A model generated the notes under the pieces. The model saw only the letters and a program-made list of their open reading frames with translations. It ran no database searches and was not told the origin of the DNA. The position numbers and the translations under genes are program-made. Of a stretch of DNA of 64,000 nt, positions 23,392 through 35,261 are shown one piece after another. The DNA comes from Blattamonas nauphoetae. Taxonomy: Eukaryota; Preaxostyla; Oxymonadida. Each line of letters begins with the position of its first letter. Positions within the stretch are counted from its first letter, which is position 1. The stretch lies in NCBI GenBank assembly GCA_033064195.1, contig JARBJD010000088.1:62001-126000 (forward strand). Reading direction: 5' to 3'.

Positions 23392-24153
23392 ATGATATGG
23401 GCATAGTCGAAGGAAGCTGTCCAATAGATACATGAAGTTGTGAAGCAACGTTCCATGGATGATACATCTATTTGAGATCAGAAAAGGAATAAATTGAGAC
23501 AATGGGAGAGCGACCTTCCGAAAGATCATTTCACGTTGGTTGTATATGTCAGCTGCAGCAGTGATTCCAAGCGCCTTGAGAGATGACGGAGATGCAATGT
23601 TGAGGAAACAATAGATGATCCACATGAGATTGTCGATCATCTCTACATTTTCTGACATTGACAGTGTGTGAGGTTGAACGGTAGCTAACATATTGGCGAC
23701 AAGATCTGATCCCATGAGGTGACATCGAATTGCGGGTGATGATCGGGTTGTTGTTTGGTTCAGGAATGACAACGCTGCTCCAACCACAGTCGAGTGGGGG
23801 CATGACACCAGAGTGACAATGCTCTCAACAAAACCAGAATGCGATCCGGTTGTTGAGGGAACGAGGTCGATCACGAGTTTGTCTGGATAATCTGGTTCAT
23901 CCCTCCAGTTCGGTCTGAGGTTCTTCAGAAATCGGGCAGCTTTTTCTTGAAGTGCTTCATCAAATGGGTGTTCGGCTTTCACGAGGGCAACAAGCAAACA
24001 GTAAGTGGCTGATTTGTCCTCGAACAATAAGTCTGAGTTCGAATTGAAATGTAGGAATGGTTCTTGCAATCGCTCCACAGTTGAAGGTGAATTCGGTGAA
24101 CGATTCAAAGGGGCACTAGAAGACGGTCCCAAACGAGATGTATCGTTACCCAT

Positions 24154-25156
24154 TGAAAAGCGATGAGGATCATCCCATTTTGTGTCACGAGTTGATCAAA
24201 AAAAAGTTGTTGCATAAGGCATGAATTTTTCGATCCAATGTGATGAAAAGAAAGAGATGAATGAAATCAATCGTAATTGACAACGAATAAGTTCCTTTCT
24301 CGCATTTGTGGTGTTGCCAGATGGATCTGTCTCGTCCCGACGAGTGGGATGGAATTTGTGGGGCACAGCGAGGGTCAGTCGGTTGGGTGACATTTCAGAG
24401 GCGAGATCAGCCGAATCTGGGAGCGAATGGGGAGAACGAGAAGGCGAGAAGAGAAGTTGGATGGAGTGAGATGGAAACAAAACAGACAAATTTGAGAAAA
24501 AGAGAAACGTCCGGGGATTGTGCTGCTGAATCGTTGTTCCATGCTGGAGAACGAAGAGAGGCGTTTCGAGGGTGTTTTGCTTCGAGTTTCAATTCGTCGC
24601 TTCAGAACAGGAATTAAACACTGTTCTGTTTGACATTGGCATCAATCACATCCAGAGATACTGAAATGTGGTTCTGAGAGACAATGGAAGAGAGAGATGA
24701 ATTTGATTGACTGACGAAGCGTGAAGGAAGAAAACAGAACAAAGTGATGAAGGCAGAAATGGTGAATCTTAAAAAGAATGAAACACACCTAAAACAAATC
24801 GGAGATGGCTGGGGAATGGCGGGAATGTGGGACACATCCAAATTCGACGAGATAAACGAGATGTATTTCAGAGATGGTCCAGAAGTCGAGATTGGGAAAG
24901 ATAATCTGGTCACAATGTGTCGTTCAGAGATGTGAGGAACTTTTTGGAGAGAGGACGGCTGACGATGTGACAGTCAAAGACAGTCGCGTTGAGAACGACG
25001 AACCCAAAACAGCGAACCATTTCTGGACGATTGGAGGCGATCCCAGAATCTGTTCATCTGCACCAGCAATCAGAGCATTCCCAACATCCGAGGAGGATCC
25101 GCATAAATGATTTGGAGTCATTGGAGAATGGCGGCTTCGAAGTGTCATTTGAAAAC
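24154..25156. repeat. C-array spacer, copy 2
   Basis: Near copy of 19039-20042; for example the 150 bp from 24300 (starting CGCATTTGTGGTGTTGCCAG) are almost unchanged from 19190. The two spacers and their adjoining genes therefore duplicated recently as a block. Confidence 0.7.
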
Positions 25157-26239
25157 TCACACTTCAGGAATTATCACATTCGATCCGAGCATTCGTGAGG
25201 TGCAGAGACACCTGTAAACAACACTGAAACCAAAAGGTCCGTCGTTGTCGTGTTTCATCATCTGTTCGAATATGTTTTCGAAGCCTTCCGAAATCAGAGC
25301 TTGTATCATCCATTTCCCAGATTGGACCACTTCTGGGTATTCCTTCTTCCATTTTGCGAACGCCTCGTCGATATTGAGGAGAGTCACCCAGACACGATGC
25401 TCGTCTTCGAGGATCGAGAGACAACTTGTCAATGCCATCGCAATCGGAGATGCGAGAACAAACTCCAATGTTGGACGATGATATGGGCCGAATTGAATGA
25501 GTGTGTACAAAAGAGTCATGAAACATTTGAACAAGTTCCCATTGAGGACGTGCCGATTTGAGATCAGAAATGTCACAAATTGAGACGATGGGAGTATGAC
25601 CCTCTGAAAGATCATTTCACGATGGTTGAATTGGTCGACTGCAGCAGTGGTTCCAAGATCCTTGAGAGATGACGGTGATGCAATGAGAAGGCAATAGTAG
25701 ATGATCCAATGGAGATTGTCGATGATCGTTTCATTTCCTGTGATTGGCAGCGTGTGAGGTCGAACAGTAGTGAAAACATTGGGGATGAGATCTGATCCCA
25801 TGAGGTGACATCGAATTGCAGGTGAGACAGCTGCAATTGTTTGGTACAGGAATGACAACGCTGATCCAACCACAGTCGAGTGGGGACATGACACCAGAGT
25901 GACAATGCTCTCAACAAAACCAGAATACGATCCGGTTGTTGAGGGAACGAGGTCGGTCACGAGTTTGTTGGCCTGATTATTGTAGTAGCTCCATTTCGGT
26001 TCAAGGCTCTTCAAAAATAGGGTGGCTCTGTATTGAAGAGCATCGTCAAAAGGATATTCAGCTTTCACCAGGTTCACAAGAGAGGAGTAAGTGGCTGATT
26101 TGTCCTCAAACGACAAATCTGTGTTCTGATCGAACGTGAGGAATGGTTCACGTTCGGAAAGGATTCTTCCATCTGCGACGGAGTCGGTGGGTATAATAGA
26201 AGGATGTGGAACCAATGGATGAGAAGATTCTTCTTCCAT
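25157..26239 (-). CDS. C2: intact alpha-helical C-family protein (360 aa)
   Basis: Uninterrupted from ATG 26239 to TGA. Begins MEEESSHPLVPHPS rather than MGNDTS, so unlike C0 and C1 it lacks an N-myristoylation signal; the change of amino terminus while the rest is conserved suggests exchange of first segments. Conserved blocks in order: LSFEDKSATYSSLV (about 50), DLVPSTTGSYSGFVESIV (about 105), QPHTLP-type block, REMIFQRVILPSSQFVTF (about 205), HVLNGNLFKCF (about 230), YHRPTLEFVLASPIAM (about 255), MLGSNVIIPEV at the end. All-helical, likely an armadillo/HEAT-like solenoid. It resembles a very large hypothetical family I recall from Blattamonas. Confidence 0.85.
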   Translation of the reverse strand: MEEESSHPLVPHPSIIPTDSVADGRILSEREPFLTFDQNTDLSFEDKSATYSSLVNLVKAEYPFDDALQYRATLFLKSLEPKWSYYNNQANKLVTDLVPSTTGSYSGFVESIVTLVSCPHSTVVGSALSFLYQTIAAVSPAIRCHLMGSDLIPNVFTTVRPHTLPITGNETIIDNLHWIIYYCLLIASPSSLKDLGTTAAVDQFNHREMIFQRVILPSSQFVTFLISNRHVLNGNLFKCFMTLLYTLIQFGPYHRPTLEFVLASPIAMALTSCLSILEDEHRVWVTLLNIDEAFAKWKKEYPEVVQSGKWMIQALISEGFENIFEQMMKHDNDGPFGFSVVYRCLCTSRMLGSNVIIPEV

Positions 26240-27114
26240 TCAAAACAAGGAGGATCTTCCCATTGACCATCGCTCACTGAGTCCACATTAAACTAGTTGC
26301 ACAATGCACAAATTGATTCGTGAAATGAACAGAAGAAGCATAGAATCAAACGACACACCATTGACAACGAACGACACTTCTGAACGGGGAAGGAAATGCG
26401 GGAAAGAAAGCTGTTCTGTTTGGACACTCAATAACAAGATGGTTGGACGATTGCCAGAGTGTTGGACAAGTTGGGTTCGATCCATGCCGCTTGCTCGAGC
26501 GAAGGCAAAGGAACGGCTTGGCTGGCCACATTTTGGCTCTTTCGAGGCTTCCTTCGGTTCGAGGATGGCTGACAACTGTTGTGATGTGCAAAGAGATGCA
26601 CTGAGAGTAACACATAAACACGAGAGTGGGCGTTCGAGAGAAAAGGAGGGTGATGAGCGATCAGAGAAACTAACGATGAGTGAAAAGGAAAAGGTTGTCG
26701 GCGTTGAGGGCAGAAACAGAAGAAGCACAAAAGAAGCAGAATACACTTTAAACAGATTGTGGATGGCTGTGGAATGGTCATAACGAAGGGCACATCTCAT
26801 TTCGATGAGATAAATGCGAAGTATTTTGGAGATGGTTGGAAAGTCGAGAATGGGAAAGATAATCGGGTCACAATGCATCTGTCAGGGACATCAGGAATTG
26901 GTTGGAGAGAGGACGGCTGACGATGTGACAGTCAAAGACAGCCGCGTAGAGAACGACGAGCCCAAAACAGCGAACCATTTCTGTACGATTGGAGGCCATC
27001 ACAGAATTTGTTCGTCAACACCAGCAATCATGACATTCCCAACATCCGAGGAGAGTCCGCAGAAATGAGTTGGAGTCATTTGAGAGAGTCGGCTTCGACG
27101 CGTAATTTGAAAAG
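26240..27114. repeat. C-array spacer, copy 3 (diverged)
   Basis: Shares with the other spacers the 3'-proximal 250 bp (the GAGGACGGCTGACGATGTGACAG region near 26910 recurs at 24950 and 19840) but its middle differs. A 159-codon plus-strand frame (26304-26783) and a 196-codon minus-strand frame are not found in the other spacers and are not called genes. Confidence 0.6.
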
Positions 27115-28191
27115 TCACTCTTCAGGAATTATCACATTCGATCCGAGCATTCGTGAGATGTGGTGACACATGTAAATAACACTGGGACCAGAATAGTCCG
27201 TGTCGTGTTTCATCATCTGTTCCAGTGTGTCTTCGAAGCCTTCCGAAATATGAGCGTTGACGATCTGCTTCACTGATAGGACCTCTTCTGGGCCTTCGTC
27301 GTCCCATTGAGTCAGTAAATTGAAGATGTGTCCGAACAAACACCAGATGTGATCGTTCTGTTCGACGAAAGAGAAACTTGATGAGTATGTCATCATAATT
27401 CGAGATCTGAGAACAAAATCCAATGTTGGACGATGATACGGGCTTATTTCAACGTGTGCACGCAATAGTTCCATGAAGGATAGGAACAAGTTCCCATTGA
27501 GCATGTGTTGATTCGCAATCATAAATGTCGCAAAGCGAGACGAGGTGATCACGACCTTCTGAAAGATCATTTCACGATGATTGAATGTGTCAACTGCAGT
27601 TGTGAAGTCAAGGTTCCTGGCGGAAGGTGGGGTTGTGAGGTTGAAACAAGCCAGTATGATCCAGATGAGATTGGAGAGAATTGTTTCATTTCCTGGAATT
27701 GACAGTGTGTGAGGTTGAACGGTCGCTAACATCTTGGCGACGAGATCTGATTTCACGAGATAGCATCTTTTGTCAATTGACGAACAGTTGAGAATTCTGT
27801 TGAAGAATGACATCGCTGTTTCAACCACTCTCGGGTGGGGAGATGACAGCAAAGTGAGAATACTCTCCATAAATCCAGAAGGTGATCCGATTGGAGAGGG
27901 AACGAGATCAATGACTCGTCGATCTGCTTTCTTTTCCTCGCCATGCTCCGGCTGAAGGTTCTTCAAAAACCGTGCTGCCCGTTCTTGAAGGGCATCGTCA
28001 AAAGGATATTCAGCTTTCACAAGAGCAACAAGCGAACAATAAATCGTGGATTTATCTTCAAACGACAATTTTGAGTTGGAATTGAAAGTCAGAAATGATT
28101 CAACGTCAGGCTTGATGGTTGAACGTGATTCCGGCGAATGCGATAAAAAGGTTTCACTGGTAAGATTCGAACCTCCGGTCTGTTCTTCCAT
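27115..28191 (-). CDS. C3: intact alpha-helical C-family protein (358 aa)
   Basis: Uninterrupted from ATG 28191 to TGA. Starts MEEQTGGSNLTSETF, like C2, and follows the same block order (LSFEDKSTIYCSLVALVKAE, DLVPSPIGSPSGFMES, QPHTLSIPGNETI, REMIFQKVVITSSRF, YHRPTLDFVL, MLGSNVIIPEE). It is more diverged from C0-C2 than they are from each other. Its start codon lies only 56 bp from that of C4 on the other strand, so the two must share a promoter region. Function unknown. Confidence 0.85.
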   Translation of the reverse strand: MEEQTGGSNLTSETFLSHSPESRSTIKPDVESFLTFNSNSKLSFEDKSTIYCSLVALVKAEYPFDDALQERAARFLKNLQPEHGEEKKADRRVIDLVPSPIGSPSGFMESILTLLSSPHPRVVETAMSFFNRILNCSSIDKRCYLVKSDLVAKMLATVQPHTLSIPGNETILSNLIWIILACFNLTTPPSARNLDFTTAVDTFNHREMIFQKVVITSSRFATFMIANQHMLNGNLFLSFMELLRAHVEISPYHRPTLDFVLRSRIMMTYSSSFSFVEQNDHIWCLFGHIFNLLTQWDDEGPEEVLSVKQIVNAHISEGFEDTLEQMMKHDTDYSGPSVIYMCHHISRMLGSNVIIPEE

Positions 28192-28247
28192 TGAATTGAA
28201 TGTGATTGTGGTTTGGATCAGAACTGGATTCCATCATTCGTTGTCTC
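28192..28247. promoter_or_regulatory. 56-bp bidirectional start region between C3 and C4
   Basis: All promoter and 5' leader sequence between two divergent ATGs must fit here or overlap the coding regions. No TATA box is obvious; ATTGAA and ATTCG-type short AT patches are present. Confidence 0.45.
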
Positions 28248-29306
28248 ATGGGAAACATCTTAAACCTAGGCCAGCCCCTATATCTTTGGCCCTTCAGACT
28301 GGTTGAAACTCCCCTTTTTCTGAGAACCAACCCAACCTCTATCACCACGATCGCTCAGGCGTCTCAACCTTTCCAATCACTTGTCGTCTTCGTCAAAGAA
28401 TGTAGCACTCTGGATGACTATACAACCAAAACCGCATGTGCCCTACTGCACAGGATCATGCCTGAATTCAACCGTAACATCTCAGGCAACCAGATCCTCT
28501 TCCAGCTTGTTCCAACCCGCGATGGCTCCTGTAATGGCTTCTCCGAGTCCATTGTGCCGCTGCTAACATCGTCAAACGAAGAGCTTGCCACATCAACATT
28601 ATCGCTTCTAGATCAAGTTGTACGCACATCAACTAAGGACAACCGCTTCGCCTTTCTCGAGACCGGGTTCTTTGCACGCCTCCCAAAATCATTTTTTGAG
28701 CAGGAAATCCATTTATTGGCCCAGCCTGAACTGCTTCTGATCCGTATCGTGCAGTGGTTCAGTTTATTTTCTCACCCATTAGACACAATCTCAGTCTGCT
28801 ATCAGAGGCGACTATCGATGGAGAGCTTCCAGAAAATCTTCATCGGCAAATTTTTCCATCCCATCAGACCGTTTCTGGAGTTTATATGCAAACACAGACA
28901 CCGAATCGACAATCCGTCAACTTTCGATTTTTTCACCGATCTGATTGGAACGATGATTACAAACTCGCCCTACCTTCAACCGATGACCCAGATCGTGTTG
29001 TCTTCTTCAGTAGCTCTAACTTTCACAGATTGTCTTATTAGTTTCGAAAAACGCACCGTTGTTGAACCACTCCTTCAGCACCTCCTGAGTGGATTTTATC
29101 AATGGCAGGGTTTATCCCCAGATGTTCAGAAGCGAGGCCGACAACTTATGGACAAATTGTGCAAAGAAGGCCTTTCCGATGTGAGCGAGCTCCATCTCCA
29201 ATCTCCCCAGTTCGGATTCATCGCAATAAGAGAGGTCAGCAAGGGCGCACAGGTGATAGATAAGTTGGGTGGGAACACATCATTTCATGGAAGGAACTAT
29301 TACTAG
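28248..29306 (+). CDS. C4: diverged C-family protein on the plus strand (352 aa)
   Basis: An open frame reaches upstream to 28206, but the first ATG is at 28248 and gives MGNILNLGQ, paralleling the MGN start of C0 and C1, so I choose it. Family landmarks are still visible: QPFQSLVVFVKE, LFQLVPTRDGSCNGFSESIVPLLTS (compare DLVPS...GFVESIVTLLSS), MESFQKIFIGKFFHPIRPFLEFI and YLQPMTQIVLSSSVAL. It ends in TAG, where the other complete C genes use TGA. Base composition and codon choice differ a little from C0-C3, so it is an older branch. Probably soluble and helical; function unknown. Confidence 0.8.
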   Translation: MGNILNLGQPLYLWPFRLVETPLFLRTNPTSITTIAQASQPFQSLVVFVKECSTLDDYTTKTACALLHRIMPEFNRNISGNQILFQLVPTRDGSCNGFSESIVPLLTSSNEELATSTLSLLDQVVRTSTKDNRFAFLETGFFARLPKSFFEQEIHLLAQPELLLIRIVQWFSLFSHPLDTISVCYQRRLSMESFQKIFIGKFFHPIRPFLEFICKHRHRIDNPSTFDFFTDLIGTMITNSPYLQPMTQIVLSSSVALTFTDCLISFEKRTVVEPLLQHLLSGFYQWQGLSPDVQKRGRQLMDKLCKEGLSDVSELHLQSPQFGFIAIREVSKGAQVIDKLGGNTSFHGRNYY

Positions 29307-30254
29307 AGCATCAGTATCACCGATTTTGTTCGACAACACACACCATTCACTTTATAATGCACAAATATTGCTTTATTCGTTCTTTGAAACATCCTAACAA
29401 CATCTTAGAACCTTATTCTGGTGGAAGCGTCAGATGAGAGGAGAAAAGTCAAATTGAATGATTCTTCCATTTCGATCGTCGTGTTGGATTATATTGCCAG
29501 TTCAACACTTCTTTGTGAGATGGAAGTGAAACCTGACCCTTTTTGTGATGATGTTTCAAGAGAAGGAGCCAAAATAGCATTCGCTTAGACTTCATTTAGT
29601 GTTTGTGGTTTGGATCGTCCGCTCTTCACAGTTCAGTCTTAACTCGAAGATCAGAAAATAAAAAAAAGGTGAAATGCTGAAGTCGTCGTATAATTGCGAC
29701 GATGGAGACTGTCATGGGAAATGATTCAAGCACAGAAGAGAAAATCGACGAAGGATGAATCATCCATCCAACTGTTGCAGTCGATAGATCGAGAACAGAC
29801 GGGAGGAAATCATTTCTTCAGAAAAGGAAAGAAAAGTTTGTTAAGGTGTCAAATCGGGGAATGTTGAGGTGAGGAACGAAGAGCGAGACGAGAATGAAGA
29901 ATTCAATCAATTGAGTCTGTGGAGAATGTAAGATCGCCAAACGACGAGAATTGAGGCGGAAAGGAAGATCAGAAAATAAGAGTATCAAAGAAAGTGTTGA
30001 TGAGAGAAGAAGGAAACTGAAAAAGTTGAGAGATCGATTTGTGTTTCGATGGTGACATGTTTTAACGAAGTGGAACGTCGAGAACACACACTCGTTCCGA
30101 GGCGACACTGACGAACGAAGTGAATGACTTGAGGTGGTATACAGATAAAAGTGAAGCGAGTGAATTGATGGGTTTCTGAGTGGTGGGTTGAGAAGGAGAG
30201 TTGGAGATCGAATGAAGTGAAGAATGAGAGAAGTTGCAGAGAGATGAAACGATC
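29307..30254. repeat. 3' flank of K1, shared with the 3' flank of K2
   Basis: 29690-29880 resembles 36510-36700 (GGAAATGATTCAAG, then TCGATAGATCGAGAACAGAC, then GGTGTCAAA), so it is the downstream part of the K tandem unit. A 146-codon minus-strand frame (29818-30258) overlaps the end of K1 and has no counterpart; not called a gene. It lies between convergent genes C4 and K1. Confidence 0.6.
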
Positions 30255-33200
30255 TCATTGCTCGATTTTGACGTGTGCGTCGATCGCATTTTTCGGGATG
30301 GGATTCTCTTTTTCATCTCCAAACACTTCCACAAGCTCTTTCCCAACATCATCCAGCGATGGCCGCTCGTTGGGTTGGAATGAAAGGCAGTGAGTCAAAA
30401 GATCAACCAGTTTCGAATTCTTGATGGTCTCCATTCGAGGCAGAATCCCTGTCCCAATCTGTCGCTGCGCATTCACAGCATCAAGTTCCCGAAATGGCAC
30501 TTGGCCAGTCTCAATCTCCCACAGCACAAGGCCGAGCCGAAAAACCAACACTTTCTTCACATCGATGTTCGTGTCTTCATTCGCTGTTTCTGGTGCCGAC
30601 CATCTCTTCGATTCTTCCGCGTCCTCACGAGCCTTCGACACAATCGACGTTTGATTCTGAAGAGTGTTTTGGTCTTCGCCAGTCATCTGAATCGACGGTG
30701 TTCTCAGTTGGAGCCATGATCGTTCGTTTGAGTCAATCAGGATCCATCGAGACGTCAAAGATTCGAACAGTTGAGATGTCGAGTTGATCCGAGCGGCGTT
30801 CTGAAGACCACGCACAATCGACTCCATCATCGCTTTCTTGTTCACTTCTCGATTGGTTGTGTGCAATCTGTCGTACAGCGTTTCGAACTTTTGGAGTGTT
30901 CTCGTCTCACCAACTCCATCCCCTGTTCCAATCACCGTCACTCCCATCTCTGTAACATCTGCATCGAGCTCTCTCGTCATCGCCTGCCCTTCCTTTGTTG
31001 GCGGACCAAACGATTGATCCATTCCCGTCGCAAGTGCTCGAATTGGCTTCGTTGATCCCTCGCCAACCATCGAGCCGAATCCATCCTCATCCACCTTCAC
31101 CTCAATCTGCGCTTCCATTTCAGCCAGTGGCTGCTTTGTCTCTTCTCCTCCTTTCCTCTGCTTGCGACGAATGCAGACAAAGAGGATCGCGACCAGAACG
31201 AGGAGGAGCACAGAGAGAACGACCACCAATGGAATCCACCATTTCATGTTGTCCCTTATCGCTTGAGAGAATCGATCAGAACTGTTCGGTTGGATCAAAA
31301 ACGAGTCAGCCGAGTGAACATCATATCCAAAAACGAGACGACCTCGCCATTCAAGAGACTTCGAGAAAGTGGGCAACGACGATTCGGAGAGTGAGAGGAC
31401 AATCTCTTTCTCGGAGAATGAAGTGGTCGAGTTCAGATTCAGTTCGAAGGAGCGTCTCTGTCCCTCTTTTCCTTCTTTCGACATCTCAAACACATCCAAT
31501 GACAGGCCACAAGGAATAAGTGTCGTTCCAACAAGTGTGATCAGGAATGTCTTCGTCTTTGCTGTGTACGAGCTATTGCATGATTTTGGGATGAGTGAGG
31601 GAACGAAGAAAGAGGCTTTTGTGATTGATTCCTTTCCTGTGAGATTGCAGCCTTCACCCACAATCCACGCTGAAGGGTCATCTCCGGTTCCATCCCCTCC
31701 ATTCAGACCCTCAATTTCGAGATGTCCCTCATCCGAGCAGTGGACATTTCGATGGAGCGAAGGGAAAGATGACAAATTGGGTGAGTTGTCGTAGAAAGAA
31801 CAGGTTCCCAATGTCAACGATCCGGCCTTCATGTTCACAGCTCCAAAGAAGAGATGTTTCAATTTCGTGTCTGAAATCGATGTGGTGCAGTTGTTCAGCT
31901 GAACAATCCCACTCGTCCAAGAACAGATGTCTTCAGACAACTCGACGTTCGATGAAGGTGTTGATTGTGGTCCAACGAATGACCCTTCTTTCAGTTTCAA
32001 GTTCGAGTTCTGAGCGGAGAGCAGCACAAACGAAGGAGACAGCGAGTCAATCACAATCTCAACATCCAGAATCTCCAGCGTCGATGACGACACAACAATC
32101 AGCCCAGACTCCACTTGTTCACAAGCAGATGAAGGGATTCGAAGTGTCGGGTCAACATTTCCAAAACTCGAAAGAAGTGCAACCGTCCCATTCGAAATCC
32201 GAATCGGTGATCCAAGTGTCGTTGAGTCAACAATTCCAATCGTTGGTGTCCGAACTCCAAGTTGAGCAACAATCGCCCAAGCAACTTCCACAGACGAGCA
32301 AGGACGAGTTGATTCTCCACAAAACCGACTCGTTTCTCCTCTTTCACCATCCACACACAGAGACAGAGGATCTTGCTTCGATGGTGTTGTGAATGTCAGC
32401 GTGCTATCCAGATCAATGCTCGAATCTGTGTTTGTGGAGACGATTGATTGGATGGTGAAGGGAGTGTCGAAAGCGAGACTGTCTGGCCATCCAAGTGCAA
32501 TTTCTTCAGACACAGCTGAAATGGATGATTGAGCAGTGACGGCAAACGAGAAGCCAGAATTGAGTGTCACAGAATATCGTCCCGAGAGGCCGCTTCCAGA
32601 CAGTTGGACGCGGATGAAGGTGTTGATGGAGTTGGGAGTACGGGAGACCAAGCTCACTCCAATTGGTTCAGCCATCGTTGTGAATGATAGGTCTCCCAAA
32701 CATAACACATTCACATCATTCTTCTTCATCTCGACGATCACATATCGAGTGTTCAATGCCATGTTCACGTTCGATGGTGCTTCGCTGTCCACCAGGATTC
32801 CTCCAAGTTGTCCTTTCGACGAACTGAACACAACATCTATCGTCACTGTCTCATCTGTTCCATTCACTGACAGTGTTACTTTGTGAGTTCCTTCCAGATT
32901 CACTCCTTCCAGGCCGATGCTGACTGTCTTCAGTGCATCGTCATATTCTGGTTCGTTGAGTGTGGTCAGACGAGGCGGGTTGGGGACGATCATTTTGATG
33001 ATGAAAGGAACAATGATCGTGCGGCTTGGCTGGGCTTGGGATTGAGCACTGACGATTGAGTATGTCTCTCCATATCCCAACTTTGGCGAGTTCTCAGTCA
33101 GAGGGACAGTCAACACTTTGGAGATTGTCTGGTGCGATTCAAATTCAAATTCGAGGACGGTGTTGTCGGAGAGAGTCACAGAGAGGATGCCAGAGGGGAT

Positions 33201-35261
33201 CCCAGAACCAGAAATGGTGATCAGGACATTCTCCTTGTTTTCGTCCAGAACATAATCAGCGGAGAGAACAATACTCCCAACGAATGACGACCTGATCACT
33301 TGATACTCGGAGAGGGGTTCTTGAACGAGGCCACTCTCGCCAAGTGGAACACGACACGAACTCTCGTCGATGTTGTCGAATGAGAAAATGAGAACTCGTC
33401 CGATGTTCGGTGCCTCGTCGCCTGTTGGTGCTCTTGTCCCATCAGAATTGTCAATCTGCACCAGAACTGTTCCCGTGATCGTCTCGCTCATCTTCAGAGT
33501 GAATTCAGCAGTGTCTGAATCAACTGCTGTTGGTTCCCATGAAACATGTGTGACACTCGTTGGATTTGGGAGATGATCATCGGTGCCTTCTTGACCATAC
33601 ACTCGCAGTCGAGGAGAGTCAGATGTTGACGTACATCCAACCATCGTCTCCGATGTGATCAAAGGAGTCTTCCCAGCAAACATGATGTCGTTGCCAGGAT
33701 TTTGTGCTGCTTGGTTTCCTCGAAAATTGACAAAATTGAACTGAATGGTTGATGGCATGAGGAAGTACAGCGCTCCTCCACTGAAACTGCCTTGGGAGTC
33801 GGTAGAGGTTGTCCTGCAGTTCTCGAAGTGACAATTTGTGATCGACGACGATGTCAACAGAGCGTCCCATTGAAACGAATACATGCACCCTCCCCACGCT
33901 CTTGACACGGAGTCGATGAAAACACAGTTGAGTAATGATGCTGACTGTGCAGTTCTCAGACAAAGAGTCCCGCCCATTTCACACGAGGAGCCAACAAACA
34001 ACGATGACGTCACGATGAAAGTGGCTCCTTCCGACGCCATGTAGTAAATGGCACCACCACAGCCGTGGGAGCTGGCTCGACAAGTCTGGAAGGAGCAGTC
34101 CTCGATGCGAAGAGAACCTTGGTCGTCGAGATAGATTGCACCGCCATCTGATTCTGATGAGCAGCCTTTGAATGTGCACAGTTTGAAGAAGGCTGATTGG
34201 GGAAGTTCTTGTCGGTCTGTGAAGTGTTGGCCGAGATGGGTTGGAGTGTCGGTCAAGCACGACGAGAACGAAGTGTTCAGACTAAGATGACTTCCCATCA
34301 CGTTCGCATTCATGTCCGCACACGCTGTTCCATAAAGATGGTTTGTGCTCGAACGAACTCGGCTGCCAGTCACACGCTGAGTCAACTCCATCCTTTCCAG
34401 TTCAGCCACTTTTACTTTTGATGGAGTGCTCGTGGTATTCATGATCTGGCTCTTCATCAGCTGCGACGACACCTTGCAAGGCAGGACCGAAAGTTCACCA
34501 CCTCGTATTGTCTTGTCCTTCCCACTTCCAAAACCAATCAGAGGGCCAGTCCCAAATGTCAGGCAACAATCGCTGATCTAAAGTTCGGACGCTGATATCT
34601 TCAGTTCAGATTCAAATTCCCTTTCGGAAAATTCAGTCCATCCTTTTTCAGCATTCACTGTGAGATCCGACTTCCGAGTGATTTCCGCAAGAGGCACAAG
34701 AGACAACGGCGACGACGAAATGTGACGACAGTTCCAGATATCCAGAGAACTTCCAATATCACATGATTGTCCATCAACCTTCCCGCCCAACATCACAAAC
34801 GGACAGTTCATCCCGTTTGAGCGAATATCACTTTCAGACACTGTCACAAATGACGATGAAACTGACGCAATCAGAGATGAGGTTCCTTCGCTGTGAAGGC
34901 AGAGTGATGTCAGTGAAACTGTCGAATTTCGAATCCCGAAGATCGACAACAGCGAATCCTCATCAGCACTGGATGAATCAATTCCATTTGGTGTTTCAGT
35001 TTCAAGAATATTTCGTTCAACAGAGATATGGAGTTCTGTCTTCATTCCTTCAAGAGTCAACGTCCTTGAAACAACTGGGTATCCACACGAAGAGAAGATG
35101 CCATTTGGAAGATAGATCATGTCATCTCCATTTCGATTCTGTTGGTTGGATTGTTGGAAATGCTCGTCCAGGATCAGGTTGAGGGATCTGCTTTCCGTTT
35201 CCGTCCTACCCGAAGCTATTGCGAGTGAGAGTGTTGCAGCAAAGAATCGAATGAGATTCAT
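30255..35261 (-). pseudogene. K1: secreted beta-helix/Ig-like/membrane protein with pseudokinase tail; one in-frame TAG
   Basis: 1,669 codons in one frame from ATG 35261 to TGA, broken only by TAG at codon 228 (34578-34580), where K2 has TCG. Parts: signal peptide 1-18 (FFAATLSLAIASG); beta-helix with Pmp-type GGAIYL, GGAIYY, GGALYF and FRGN repeats (about 370-525); Ig-like repeats (about 550-960); second beta-helix opening VDGERGETSRFCGE (about 969); membrane helix about 1340-1365 (WWIPLVVVLSVLLL) with RRKQRK stop-transfer; tail about 1455-1655 resembling a tyrosine-kinase-like C-lobe (RWSAPE, LGLVLWEIETGQVPF, CLSFQPNERPS). Gly-loop, VAIK Lys, HRD and DFG are absent, so it is a pseudokinase. 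Likely a surface adhesin or sensor. The TAG may be a true break, an error or read through. Confidence 0.85.

Larger units (their letters stand above)
20043..24153 (-). pseudogene. C1: C-family gene split by a 3.0-kb hAT-like element
   Basis: Coding parts are 24153-23392 and 20363-20043; with one 8-bp target copy they give 361 codons ending TGA, exactly the length of C2. It starts MGNDTSRLGPSSSAP, a good N-myristoylation context, and follows the family: LFEDKSATY, DLVPST, FVESIVTLVSCPHSTVVG, QPHTLSMS, REMIFRKVALP and the ending MLGSNVIIPEM. The split falls in the phrase CPYH/RPTLEF. No other defect is seen, so the insertion looks young. The protein is helical throughout, probably an alpha-solenoid on membranes or in cytosol; function unknown. 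Confidence 0.82.

Noticed and set aside
26304-26783. 159-codon plus-strand frame rich in Arg, Lys and Glu
   Set aside because: No counterpart in the two other copies of the C spacer and no motif.
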